Positions 40,100-49,067 of a stretch of 64,000 nucleotides of DNA are shown here, one piece after another. The position numbers and the translations under genes were made by a program. Below the pieces are notes generated by a model, which did not search any database, had not been told where the DNA came from, and saw only the letters and a list, made by a program, of their open reading frames with translations. Numbering within the stretch: the stretch's first letter is position 1; each line of letters opens with the position of its first letter. Source of the DNA: Drosophila pseudoobscura (taxonomy: Eukaryota > Arthropoda > Insecta > Diptera > Drosophilidae); the NCBI RefSeq assembly GCF_009870125.1, contig NC_046681.1, forward strand, positions 27,922,001 through 27,986,000. Direction: 5' to 3'.

Positions 40100-40475
40100 C
40101 GGTGATTGGGGTGGCTTCACCCAAGCCAGGAGGTCCCATCCTGATCACCGAAGTGAGGAGAGGTAAGGAGATATTAGGAGTCCCCAATTGATGAAATCTC
40201 CAAAGTCATACTCCCCATCCCCACTCCCGATCAAAGATGGTATGGATGTTGCCATCTCTGAATTCTTGAAGGATGGTCTGTACAATCTAGACTTCAAGGA
40301 CCGGACCCCCAGATTGCAAAGGGTCTGTGGCTGACACTCGAGAAGCTCGCCAATCCGCATAGAGGAGTTAATCAAGGAGATATTCCCCATTCCTTTCATT
40401 GAGGATCCTCTCGACCAGGATCAATAGGATGGCGCCGGACCAACCCCGAGCCTTTGCACCGTCAGCAGAGTACAA
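40100..40475 (+). pseudogene. Enolase pseudogene fragment (multiple frameshifts and stops)
   Basis: Three-frame reading of the plus strand recovers ordered pieces of enolase. WGGF near 40107 corresponds to the EGGF motif. IDEISK near 40185 follows. Then GMDVA at 40239-40253 and SEF at 40257-40265, followed by LKDGLYNLDFKD. After a frame change come LWLTLEKLAN and, after another, EELIKEIFPIP. FIEDPLDQDQ lies at 40395-40424 and runs into an in-frame TAG at 40425. Spacing between GMDVA and IEDP is about 160 bp, close to that in real enolases. In the active enzyme (2-phosphoglycerate to phosphoenolpyruvate, glycolysis) the IEDP region helps bind Mg2+. At least three frame changes and several stops show this copy is dead. 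It covers only part of the gene. Whether it came from an unequal tandem duplication or a retrocopy cannot be told here. Confidence 0.82.
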
Positions 40476-40479
40476 CTTT

Positions 40480-41160
40480 GACAACGTTTTGTAAAGCTGT
40501 TAGACGTCAGAGCACTATGTTCTATATGCAAACTGAATGCTGAAACTTTTTTCTTTTAAACACAGTTTGTTTTATGAAAATATCTGTATTCGTTCAGAAG
40601 TTACTAATTGAGCAAGATGCAACAATTTGACCACAAGTAATTTACCGCCAAATTTTGAATTCAAATGTTTGCACACTGGCGCCACATACAAACAGTGTAC
40701 GCTCTTGGTACTATTTGAGTGTTCCCAGAGAACAGTACGGTGCATTTCAGTTTCAATTAATGTCAATAGGGGTGCTTTGGTACCAGATTAAGGCGGTAGA
40801 CGGCGCTACAACCAAAAATCGTATATTTAAAAATATAACGAATATTTAAATATTAACGAATTTATTGTATAATTTGATGGCTACGATGGATAGGAATAAA
40901 CGTGACGGCTGACATTTTATAAATCAGTGACAAGAAATTAGAGATAGATGGAATTCGAAACGTTTTTGTGCTCAATTTGGCTTAAAAGTGTATCGGCAAA
41001 ATAAAAAAAATCTAACTAAACATTCCAAAAACAACTTTTAATAAACAAGAAAAACTGTTCCATCGCTTGAACCATTTCCGGCCACCTGGCAGCCTCTTAT
41101 CCTTCACCCGAATACCACCCCAAAGAGATAACACTGGAATTTTCGGCACTTCTCGACGTG
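40480..41160. other. Intergenic stretch before the protease cluster
   Basis: AT-rich and without a gene. The 3' part, from about 41090, carries GATA-type sites and leads into the TATA box of protease gene 1. Confidence 0.5.
41094..41130. promoter_or_regulatory. GATA-type sites upstream of protease gene 1
   Basis: CTTATC at about 41095 and AGATAA at about 41124, 40-70 bp before the TATA box. GATA factors (GATAe in Drosophila) are known drivers of midgut enzyme genes; the link to this gene is inferred. Confidence 0.35.
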
Positions 41161-41164
41161 GCTC

Positions 41165-41179
41165 TATAAATACGTGACC
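41165..41179 (+). promoter_or_regulatory. TATA box of protease gene 1, shared 15-bp motif
   Basis: TATAAATACGTGACC, 63 bp before the ATG at 41228. The identical 15-mer precedes protease gene 3 at 46068. A TATA consensus at this distance supports a core promoter. Confidence 0.75.
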
Positions 41180-41227
41180 CCGCCAACGATTTAGGGCCAG
41201 AGCAGCAGCAGCAGCAGCCACAGAATA

Positions 41228-42475
41228 ATGCAGCCGCTAAAGAAGGTCGGACTGGGAATAACCTTTCTGCTGTTGGCGCTGCTGGTGGCCAGCGCGGAGG
41301 CGAAAAGCTCTCGCCGAAAGATCCACCGGGTGGGTCTGCAAAGAGACACGGATCAGCGGAAGATCCTGCGGAATTTGGGACACCAAAATAAGATGATCAG
41401 AAGTAAGCCAAGGCTGGCAACGGCCCAGGCGGAGACCACAATGTTCACAGCGTCCTCGTCCTCGTCATCGAGTATACCCACAGAGACGCTCACGAATTCC
41501 TACAACACGGAGTACTACGGCCAGGTGACGATTGGCAGCCAGCAGTTTCAGGTGCTCTTCGACACGGCCTCGGCCAACCTTTGGGTTCCCTCTGTCAAGT
41601 GCACCCAGAAGGTGTGCCTGCAGCACAATCGCTACAACTCGAGTCGGTCCAAGACGTATGCGGCCAATGGCAGCGCCTTCCAGATCGAGTACGCCACCAG
41701 GGAGGAGGCAGTCATCTTGGAGGGATTTCTGTCCACGGACAGGCTGAAGATTGCCGGACTGACGGTCAAGAATCAGACCTTTGCCGAAATCACTTCGATG
41801 CCGGAGAGCGTCTTCAATCGGTCCAACTTTGATGGGATTTTCGGTCTGGGTTTCCGCAGCATCTCCATTGGAGATGTGAACCCACCTCTGCTGAATCTTT
41901 TTGAACAAGGACTCATCGAGGCGCCGCTGTTCTCGCTTATCCTCAACCGGAACGCCTCTGAGCCGAGCAATGGGGGCCAGCTGCTGCTCGGCGGCAGCGA
42001 TCCCACGCTCTACAGCGGCTGCCTGACCTACGTGCCGCTCTCCCAAGTCGGATACTGGCAGATCACCGTCGGCAGCATCAGCCTGGACACTGACTCCGAT
42101 CTCTGCTCCAACTGTGAGGCCATCATCGATGCTGGCACCTCGCTGATTGTCGTTCCGTCTGCCACGCTGGCGGCCATCAACCAAAGATTTGGCATCACGG
42201 CAGCCGACAAGAGGGATGGCGTCTATACCATCTCCTGCGACAAGGTGTCCTCCCTGCCGGCCCTGACCTTCAACATTGGACGCAGGGACTTCACCCTGCC
42301 AGCCTCCAGCTATATCCTCAATTACGATGGCACCTGCGTCTCCGGTTTCACCAGTCTGTCGGACGGAGGCAATGATCTGACCGGGCTCTGGGTGCTGGGG
42401 GATGTCTTCCTGGGCCCCCTCTACGTCGAGTTTGATATGGAATACAAACGCATTGCCATTGCCCCCAAATTGTAA
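41228..42475 (+). CDS. Pepsin/cathepsin D-like secreted aspartic protease 1, altered active-site motifs
   Basis: A 415-aa intronless gene. A signal peptide (LGITFLLLALLVASAEA) is followed by a basic propeptide with a serine run (SSSSSSS near residue 57), then a two-lobe pepsin (family A1) body. The first catalytic motif is FDTASANLW, Asp112, where the family has DTG: the glycine is replaced by alanine. The flap, normally YGTGS, reads YATRE. The second motif is IDAGTSL, Asp301, with alanine in place of the usual Thr or Ser. Both catalytic aspartates are kept, as are the small disulfide loops (CTQKVC, CSNC). It is probably secreted in the gut. Catalysis is uncertain: it may be an enzyme of altered specificity or a weak or inactive homologue. 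It is the first of four tandem paralogues and resembles gene 3 most closely (FAEIT, SISIG, SGCLTYVP). Confidence 0.93.
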   Translation: MQPLKKVGLGITFLLLALLVASAEAKSSRRKIHRVGLQRDTDQRKILRNLGHQNKMIRSKPRLATAQAETTMFTASSSSSSSIPTETLTNSYNTEYYGQVTIGSQQFQVLFDTASANLWVPSVKCTQKVCLQHNRYNSSRSKTYAANGSAFQIEYATREEAVILEGFLSTDRLKIAGLTVKNQTFAEITSMPESVFNRSNFDGIFGLGFRSISIGDVNPPLLNLFEQGLIEAPLFSLILNRNASEPSNGGQLLLGGSDPTLYSGCLTYVPLSQVGYWQITVGSISLDTDSDLCSNCEAIIDAGTSLIVVPSATLAAINQRFGITAADKRDGVYTISCDKVSSLPALTFNIGRRDFTLPASSYILNYDGTCVSGFTSLSDGGNDLTGLWVLGDVFLGPLYVEFDMEYKRIAIAPKL

Positions 42476-43041
42476 ATATCTATACATACATATATATAAC
42501 ATATCTTTATCTATAACCTATAGGAATGACATAATTAATAACCAACATATCTTTCAAATATATACATTATTCTGGTATTGTGATTATGCTTTGTTTTTGC
42601 AGATCAGATTCGTTTAGAAATTTATTAGAATTTTCCAAATTTAATTTCTATTCCTATATTTCCTATATTAACGTTATTACAACTAAATGATCTTCTTCAT
42701 GGAGTGACAGGGTCCTAACAAGGACACGTTTTTGGGCACGGAAAGGACAGTCAAAGTGTTTTCTTTGTTGCAGTTTTTGCTTTAGGTTTTTGCTTTTGCC
42801 TTCAAAAGCACTCGCTGGCAAAGCTTAGAAGAGGAAAGGAGAAAGAGATACTCACACACACATACATATGTACATTTGCAAAAGACAAAAGTGGTCCTTG
42901 TTTAATTTCTTCATGGCTGCACTTAAATCTCTGTACGTGTCACTCTCTTACTCCAACTCGCTCTGACGCTCATTCTCAGTAAGAGAGGGACGAAGACGAG
43001 TAGCAGAAACAATTTCAACTGTCCATACATACATAAGCGCA
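42476..43041. other. Intergenic stretch between protease gene 1 and repeat R1
   Basis: AT-rich DNA after the protease 1 stop, with no clear AATAAA close by. GA/CT-rich stretches lie at 42830-43010. No gene is seen. Confidence 0.5.
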
Positions 43042-43900
43042 TGATGAAACATGCAAGGTGGTCGACTCGATCTACTTCGTGTCTTATTTTACGATAACAC
43101 CCGAAAAGCGATGGCGTTGCGTGGCCGAAGCACCTTGCATAATTTCATCGCGAGCGAGCAAATAGAAAGAGCGACAAGAGGAGAGCATGAAATGAGAGAG
43201 CACTAAGCCGCCTACGCATCTCGCTTTCAGTTCAAGTTTTTTTTTCGTCCGGTTTCCGCGCGTTTTTCTTAGCTCCGCGTTCTTTGGCCGCAAAAGCAAT
43301 AAAAAGTTTGTAAAAATCGGTAAATACTCGTATAGTCGAGCAATTTGTGTTATCCAAATCCAAATATCCAAAATCCGGGCTCTAAAGTGTTTTTTTTTGT
43401 AATCTAAGCAAATGGCGTGCCTGAGGGTTAATGTGTGGAAATGTGCAGTGCAGCAAGTGGCTTATATGTATGCACATATTAATGTATATCTAATACACCT
43501 ATGTACATATGTATATACATATGTACATACATTTTTTTTAATGTCAAAAAGCTGCAAATTTTCATTCGATCTCGAGGTCTTGCCTTGCCCTTCGTTCGCC
43601 ATGACATACGTGCCAAATGCACATCTATCGCTCACTCTTTCTAACACTGCAGGAGAACTAGGCCCAGACAAGAAGCAGATCAAAAAGGAAGAGTAAGAGA
43701 GAGCACGGCCAATAAGGTAAGAAACTCTCTCTTTTGTTATGCGTCTGCTCTTATGGGGAAATAGTTGCTGTAAAACGGGGAAAGGGGTGAAAATCATGCG
43801 AAAAACGGAAATTGCTACGAAAATCTCACCACAGAAATATGAGCGCGGGTCTTGTTCTCTTTTTTTTTGCCATAGGAACAATCAACGGTTTGGAAGTGAA
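43042..43900 (-). repeat. R1 dispersed repeat, copy 3 (inverted)
   Basis: Read on the minus strand it repeats the block order of the copies at 25671-27310, including AAAGAACGCGGAGCTAAG, TTTTTGATCTGCTTCTTGTC and CCTAGTTCTCCTGCAGTG. It sits between proteases 1 and 2 and accounts for much of their wider spacing. GCAAGGTGGTCGA at about 43053 and the partner GCACCTTGC at about 43129 mirror the terminal pair in copy 2. Confidence 0.7.
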
Positions 43901-44313
43901 CATAAAAAAGGGAAAGAAAAATTAATGTAATAAAGATGATGAAAGACAATTTATTAATTTGTTTTTTCCCCATTAGGCAAATGGGGGAAAACAATGTACA
44001 ATAGGACGATTTCCAAATGTAATTTTAGTATGGGCCTTGTTACACCTTGAACTAGAACTTAATTGGATGTACTTATCATAGAATAACAATTTAACATTAT
44101 TACTAGATAATTCTGTATAATTCTGGAGCCACTTTCGAAGGAATCAAACGTGGTCCCTGATTCAAGCGGCATCTGCTGCAGTTTCCACATGTGGGACTCG
44201 GGTACCTCAACAATTTTTTGATTTTATGCTTTTCAAGCTCTCTCTCTTTCTCCATGACCTTGTTCGAACTCAAGGTCAATCTACCCTTCCGCAGGGAGTC
44301 GGCTTTTAATTGA

Positions 44314-44595
44314 AGATAAGATAAGAACATAAGTTTTCAGACCATATTTATCTCTGCAAATTGATTTGTTTACCATCTTTCTTATCTATGAAGCCCAGTC
44401 CGAAAAGTGCAATTGTTTTCTACAATTTTTCATTCAAAATCCCTCATTTAGATTCTTGGAAAGCCCGGTGTCTGCGTTTAATGGTTAATATATTTTTTGT
44501 TTATTTTTGGCACGTCTGCGATTCGTGTAAACGATCGCCATGGACAATCGATCACAGGAGATATCTTTTTCCAGTAAATTTTATCTATCGGTGAT
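44314..44595. promoter_or_regulatory. Cluster of GATA-type sites upstream of protease gene 2
   Basis: Contains AGATAAGATAAG (44314-44325), TTTATCTC near 44348, CTTATCTA near 44380 and TTATCTATCGG at about 44581. Five or more sites in under 300 bp is notable. Midgut GATA control is known for Drosophila digestive genes; here it is inference from motif density. Confidence 0.45.
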
Positions 44596-44634
44596 CCATT
44601 GCGGCCGGCTTTGCCCTTGTCATGGGGTCGAGCC

Positions 44635-44643
44635 AATAAAAGG
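44635..44643 (+). promoter_or_regulatory. TATA-like element of protease gene 2
   Basis: AATAAAAGG, about 100 bp before the ATG. It is weaker than the TATAAATA of genes 1 and 3; a TTCAGCAGTCC initiator-like sequence lies about 25 bp further on. Confidence 0.35.
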
Positions 44644-44735
44644 CCGTTCCCTGGGGGTGTCTTCAGCAGTCCGGCCCCAGACACTAAAAGGGCAACATCG
44701 AAAAAGAGTTTAACGAGAATCTAAAAAGGAATAAA

Positions 44736-45941
44736 ATGTTCAAGTTGTTTGTGCTACTGTGTGTCCTGGCGCTGGCCAGTGCCGAGCTGCAGAGGATCAA
44801 GATCCACAAGAGCGAGCACAAGAGGAGTCGCCACCATGTGAGGCAGGAGGTGCGCTCGCTGAGGCACAAGTACCAGCAGCTCATCGAGAACTACGTGGTG
44901 TACGACTACGGACAGCCGGACTACGGAAATGACTATCCGTCGAACAGCGAGCCAGACTACACCACCGAGGAGCTGGGCAACTCGATGAACATGTACTACT
45001 ACGGACAGATCAGCATCGGAACTCCGCCGCAGTACTTCAACGTGGTGTTCGACACCGGCTCCTCCAACCTGTGGATACCCTCGGCCCAGTGCCTGTCCAC
45101 GGACGTGGCCTGCCAGCAGCACAACCAGTACAACGCCAGTGCCTCGTCCACGTATGTGGCCAACAGCCAGAACTTCTCGATCCAGTACGGAACGGGAAGC
45201 GTGACCGGATACCTGGCCATGGACACTGTGACCATCAACGGACTGGCCATTGCCAATCAGACCTTCGGCGAGGCGGTGTCGCAGCCGGGGAGCAGCTTCA
45301 CGGACGTCGCCTTCGATGGGATCCTGGGAATGGGATACCAGACGATAGCCGTGGACTCCGTGGTGCCGCCGTTCTACAACCTGTACGAGCAGGGGCTCAT
45401 CGATGAGCCGACCTTCGGCTTCTATCTGGCAAGGAACGGCTCCTCCGAGGAGGGAGGCCAGCTGCTGCTCGGCGGCGTCGATGAGACGCTTATGGCCGGC
45501 GATCTCACCTACGTGCCCGTGTCCCAGGAAGGATACTGGCAGTTCAGCGTGAACAACATCTCCTGGAACGGCACGGTGCTGTGCGACGGCTGCCAGGCCA
45601 TTGCCGACACGGGTACCTCCCTGCTGGCCTGTCCCCAGGCGGTCTATACCCAGATTAATCAGCTCATTGGGGCCGTCCTCATCGAAGGCAGCAACTACAT
45701 TCCCTGCGCCACCTTGGACTCCCTTCCCGTGCTGAGCTTCAACATTGGGGGCACCACCTTCGACCTGCCTGCCTCTGCGTACATCAGCGTGTTCCACGAC
45801 GAAGGCTATACGTCCTGCATGTCCACCTTCACCGAAATCGGCACCGATTTCTGGGTCCTGGGCGATGTCTTCCTCGGCCAGTACTACACGCAGTTCGATT
45901 TTGGCCAGAATCGCGTGGGTTTCGCTCCTTTGAGCAACTAA
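44736..45941 (+). CDS. Pepsin/cathepsin D-like secreted aspartic protease 2, canonical active site
   Basis: A 401-aa intronless gene. Signal peptide MFKLFVLLCVLALASAE, then a basic propeptide (KIHKSEHKRSRHH), a Tyr/Asp-rich linker and the mature enzyme. Catalytic motifs are canonical: FDTGSSNLWIPS (Asp106) and ADTGTSLL (Asp291). The flap is canonical too (YGTGSVTG). Disulfide loops CLSTDVAC and CDGC are present, with several N-glycosylation sequons such as NGS and NIS. The family cleaves proteins at acidic pH with two aspartates activating water; a secreted midgut role is likely. The C-terminus WVLGDVFLGQYYTQFD is typical. AATAAA lies at 45971, 30 bp after the stop. Gene 3 begins 180 bp downstream, so its promoter sits within this short gap. 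Length is normal for the family. Confidence 0.96.
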   Translation: MFKLFVLLCVLALASAELQRIKIHKSEHKRSRHHVRQEVRSLRHKYQQLIENYVVYDYGQPDYGNDYPSNSEPDYTTEELGNSMNMYYYGQISIGTPPQYFNVVFDTGSSNLWIPSAQCLSTDVACQQHNQYNASASSTYVANSQNFSIQYGTGSVTGYLAMDTVTINGLAIANQTFGEAVSQPGSSFTDVAFDGILGMGYQTIAVDSVVPPFYNLYEQGLIDEPTFGFYLARNGSSEEGGQLLLGGVDETLMAGDLTYVPVSQEGYWQFSVNNISWNGTVLCDGCQAIADTGTSLLACPQAVYTQINQLIGAVLIEGSNYIPCATLDSLPVLSFNIGGTTFDLPASAYISVFHDEGYTSCMSTFTEIGTDFWVLGDVFLGQYYTQFDFGQNRVGFAPLSN

Positions 45942-45970
45942 GTTTTGTTCTTCTTCGAGAAATATGCAAT

Positions 45971-45976
45971 AATAAA
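45971..45976 (+). terminator. Polyadenylation signal of protease gene 2
   Basis: AATAAA 30 bp after the stop codon of gene 2 and before the TATA box of gene 3. Confidence 0.7.
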
Positions 45977-46067
45977 TGTGGAATGCCCTTCCCCGCACCC
46001 CCGAAATACATTTCTTGACGCTATCACGTGTGAAATTCTTGGCCCAACGGTGCACGGCCAGAGCGGC

Positions 46068-46082
46068 TATAAATACGTGACC
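46068..46082 (+). promoter_or_regulatory. TATA box of protease gene 3, shared 15-bp motif
   Basis: TATAAATACGTGACC, identical to the element at 41165-41179 of gene 1 and 53 bp before the ATG at 46121. Confidence 0.75.
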
Positions 46083-46120
46083 GAAGGGCGGTCACACATT
46101 GAGTCGAGAGCCGCACCGCG

Positions 46121-47347
46121 ATGGAGGTGAAGTGGAACTGCTGTAAACTGATGCTAATACTGGCCCTCTGCTCATCCGCAGTGGAGTGTCGGAGGCGCCT
46201 GAAGGTGGGCAGACGCCGGAATCCCCAGGCGAGTCATCTCAATGTGCAGAACGAGCTCAAGTCCCTGTCGATGAAACACAAACTGAATGCCACCACAACA
46301 GCACCAGAGACAGAAACAGCACCAGAGACAACTAAGGACCATGGCTCGAGTGGGACTAGATTGGGGAATGCCTTCAACACGGAGTACTATCTGCCAGTGA
46401 CGATTGGCACTCCGCCGCAGGAGTTCATCCTGCTGATCGATACGGGCTCGTCGAATCTCTGGGTGCCCTCCAGCAAGTGTCCGGCCACGGTCAAGTCCTG
46501 CGTGAGCCACAACCAGTACGACTCCAAGTCCTCGAGCTCGTATGTGGCCAATGGCACGGCCTTCACGATCGAATACGCCTCGAAGTCGGAGGGAGGAGTG
46601 GCGCTCTCGGGCATCCTGTCGCAGGACACGGTCACCATAGCGGAGCTGGCCATTCAGAGGCAGGTCTTTGCCGAGATCACCGACGAGCCAGAGGCCACGT
46701 TTCTCTCCTCCCCCTTCGACGGGATGTTCGGTCTGGGCTACGCGAGTATCTCGATCGGCGGGGTCACTCCGCCGTTCTACAACCTGGTGGCCCAAGGGCT
46801 GATCAAGCACCCGGTCTTCTCCATTTATCTGAACAGGAACGGCACCAATGCCACAGACGGCGGTGAGCTCGTTCTCGGCGGCATTGATGCGACACTCTTC
46901 AGCGGCTGCCTCACCTACGTCCCCGTCTCCCAGCAGGGATACTGGCAGTTCGTGATGACCAGTGCGGTGCTGGGCGGGAAGACCTTTTGCACCCACTGCC
47001 AGGCCATACTCGATGTGGGCACTTCCCTGCTGGTGGCTCCAACAGCCGCGATCAAAAAGATCAACCAGTTGTTGGCTGTGCTCAATCCGAAGGACTCGAG
47101 CGGCGTGTTCCTGGTCAACTGCTCGACGATAGCCAGCCTGCCGACGATGGTTTTCACCATTGCCCGAAAGGAGTTCCCCCTGCAGCCATCCGACTATATC
47201 CTACAGTACGGCGAGACGTGTGTCTCGAGCTTCACCAGCCTCGCGGGCAGTGACCTGTGGATACTCGGCGAGGTCTTTATGGGCGCCTACTACACGGTCT
47301 ATGACATGGGCTACAATCAAATTGGACTGGCCACGGCTATGCATTGA
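46121..47347 (+). CDS. Pepsin/cathepsin D-like secreted aspartic protease 3, altered second motif and flap
   Basis: A 408-aa intronless gene. The N-terminus MEVKWNCCKLMLILALCSSAVEC is a signal peptide, followed by a basic propeptide and a Thr/Glu-rich linker (TAPETETAPETT). The first catalytic motif is canonical, IDTGSSNLWVPS (Asp107). The second is LDVGTSLL (Asp298), valine replacing Thr/Ser next to the aspartate. The flap reads YASKSEGG instead of YGTGS. Disulfide loops CPATVKSC and CTHC are retained. The aspartates are intact, so activity is possible but altered specificity or reduced rate is likely. It pairs with gene 1 in its unusual flap and second motif, in several shared blocks and in its promoter. 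AATAAA lies at 47501, about 150 bp beyond the stop. Confidence 0.93.
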   Translation: MEVKWNCCKLMLILALCSSAVECRRRLKVGRRRNPQASHLNVQNELKSLSMKHKLNATTTAPETETAPETTKDHGSSGTRLGNAFNTEYYLPVTIGTPPQEFILLIDTGSSNLWVPSSKCPATVKSCVSHNQYDSKSSSSYVANGTAFTIEYASKSEGGVALSGILSQDTVTIAELAIQRQVFAEITDEPEATFLSSPFDGMFGLGYASISIGGVTPPFYNLVAQGLIKHPVFSIYLNRNGTNATDGGELVLGGIDATLFSGCLTYVPVSQQGYWQFVMTSAVLGGKTFCTHCQAILDVGTSLLVAPTAAIKKINQLLAVLNPKDSSGVFLVNCSTIASLPTMVFTIARKEFPLQPSDYILQYGETCVSSFTSLAGSDLWILGEVFMGAYYTVYDMGYNQIGLATAMH

Positions 47348-47500
47348 ATGGGAATTGAATTGATGCCAAATGAATCTTAGGCTATCCAAGTGCTTGCGCA
47401 TTGTATAGGAAATTTGAGTTGGGAGATGTCTAAATGTACTCAAATATATTCATAAATAGTGTCCAATATAATAATCAATATAATAGAATACAAATATAAT

Positions 47501-47506
47501 AATAAA
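47501..47506 (+). terminator. Polyadenylation signal of protease gene 3
   Basis: AATAAA about 154 bp after the stop, with a second near-copy (CAATAAAC) close to 47517. Confidence 0.5.
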
Positions 47507-47858
47507 TAATGTTTACAATAAACTAAAAAGCTTTACGGGTCCGATAATGAAATATAGAGCATATTAAAGTCTAAGCAAAGTCCTGAAATGCTCTAAAGAC
47601 TGTACCTTTATTTCTTATAAAGGCTGGCTCACTCGCTGCTCTCGTTCGGCTCACTCGCTCCGCTTCGGTCGCGTCCAATTGCTTCTCTCGCACTAAGCGC
47701 AACTATGAGTACAGCACCACCCCATAGAAACTAAATTACTTGATAAATCACATAATGAGAACCAAATTATTTGTGTTTTCGGCACATGGCACGGCCTTAC
47801 GTGCGAATGTTATGCCACCAAATCCAGCTTTTGGCCCGATAAAGCCCTATTCGAAGAC

Positions 47859-47866
47859 TATAAGTA
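47859..47866 (+). promoter_or_regulatory. TATA-like element of protease gene 4
   Basis: TATAAGTA, 45 bp before the ATG at 47904. TGATAA (about 47740) and CGATAA (about 47838) sites lie upstream. Confidence 0.55.
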
Positions 47867-47903
47867 CTGCAGCGCGGACTGTAGGTTGAGCAGAGTTTTG
47901 AAT

Positions 47904-49067
47904 ATGAATCAACGTGTGGTTATCCTGCTGCTCTGCGCGTTCCTCTGTGCCAGTGAGGCGTTTCACAGAATTGCGATGCAGCGACACAGGCACCGCAAGC
48001 TGCCACATGGCCGACACCTGTGGGCCAGTCGGAAGCACATGCGCCGCAAGTTCGGAATGCCAGCAGTAACGACTCAGAGCACCGCCAACACGAGCACCAC
48101 CAGTGCACCCTCAGAGGCCATCGAACCGCTCTTTAATGCGTTTCAAACCCAGTTCTACGGACCTCTGTTTGTGTCCGATCAGGCGTTCACCGTGCAGTTC
48201 GACACGGGTTCGTCGGATCTATGGATTCCCAACTCCAACTGCAGCACCTGCATCAAGGAGTGCGGCAACGCCGTGTTCCAGATGGCCAAATCGAAGTCCT
48301 TCAAGGCCAACGGCACCTCCTTCAGCATCACCTACGGAGTCGGAAAGGTGAGCGGCGTGACAGCCTCGGAAACGGTGTCCATTGGGCAGATCTCAATCAA
48401 GGACCAGGGCTTCGGGCTGGTCAGCCAAACGGACACGTGCAGCAGCTTCGATGGGGTCCTGGGCATGGCGTATCCCGGGGCTTCCGTGACAGGTGCCAGG
48501 CCTCCATTCTATCAGATGATCGATCAGAAACTAGTCGATAGCTCGATATTCTCGTTCCACCTGAAGAGCGGCGACGGGGGATCGCTGATCTTAGGCGGCT
48601 CCAACTCGAGCCTGTACCACGGCTCGTTGACCCACGTGAACGTAACCCAACAGAAAATGTGGCAGTTCACGATGGACTACATTGGTTTCCCCTCGAAGAA
48701 GTGTCGTCGCTGCAACAGTTGCAAGGCCATCATGGACTCGGGCACCTCTCTGATAGTGGGACCCACCGAGGACATCACGCAGCTGAACACCAAAATCAGG
48801 GCCACCTACAATGCCACCAACGGCATCTGGCAGGTGCCCTGTGGGCGAATCAGCTATCTGCCGGTCCTGGAGCTCGGCATCGCCGGCAAGAAGTTCCAGG
48901 TGCGGCCACAGGAGTATGTGATCGCCTACGAGGGGGATGTCTGCATCACGGGCTTCATGGACTTGGCGGGGCTCAATTTCTGGATCATCGGAGATGTCTT
49001 CTTCAGGGAACACTATGTGTCGTTCGATGTGGAGCTGAATAGGATTGGCATTGCCAAGGCCAAGTAG
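47904..49067 (+). CDS. Pepsin/cathepsin D-like secreted aspartic protease 4, canonical active site
   Basis: A 387-aa intronless gene. I start at the ATG at 47904 (MNQRVVILLLCAFLCASEAF), which gives a clean signal peptide; the frame is open a few codons upstream without another ATG. A His/Arg-rich propeptide (MQRHRHRKLPHGRHLW) and a Thr/Ser-rich linker precede the enzyme. Catalytic motifs are FDTGSSDLWIPN (Asp100) and MDSGTSLIVGP (Asp278), both acceptable for active pepsins. The flap is YGVGKVSG. The cysteine loops are richer than in the paralogues (CSTCIKEC, CRRCNSC). It is the most diverged of the four and likely an active secreted protease. AATAAA lies at 49101, 34 bp after the stop. Confidence 0.95.
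   Translation: MNQRVVILLLCAFLCASEAFHRIAMQRHRHRKLPHGRHLWASRKHMRRKFGMPAVTTQSTANTSTTSAPSEAIEPLFNAFQTQFYGPLFVSDQAFTVQFDTGSSDLWIPNSNCSTCIKECGNAVFQMAKSKSFKANGTSFSITYGVGKVSGVTASETVSIGQISIKDQGFGLVSQTDTCSSFDGVLGMAYPGASVTGARPPFYQMIDQKLVDSSIFSFHLKSGDGGSLILGGSNSSLYHGSLTHVNVTQQKMWQFTMDYIGFPSKKCRRCNSCKAIMDSGTSLIVGPTEDITQLNTKIRATYNATNGIWQVPCGRISYLPVLELGIAGKKFQVRPQEYVIAYEGDVCITGFMDLAGLNFWIIGDVFFREHYVSFDVELNRIGIAKAK

Noticed and set aside
44754-46055. 433-codon minus-strand frame, and similar long frames opposite proteases 1, 3 and 4
   Set aside because: Antisense shadows of GC-rich protease coding sequence; the plus-strand frames show family motifs and signal peptides, the minus ones do not.
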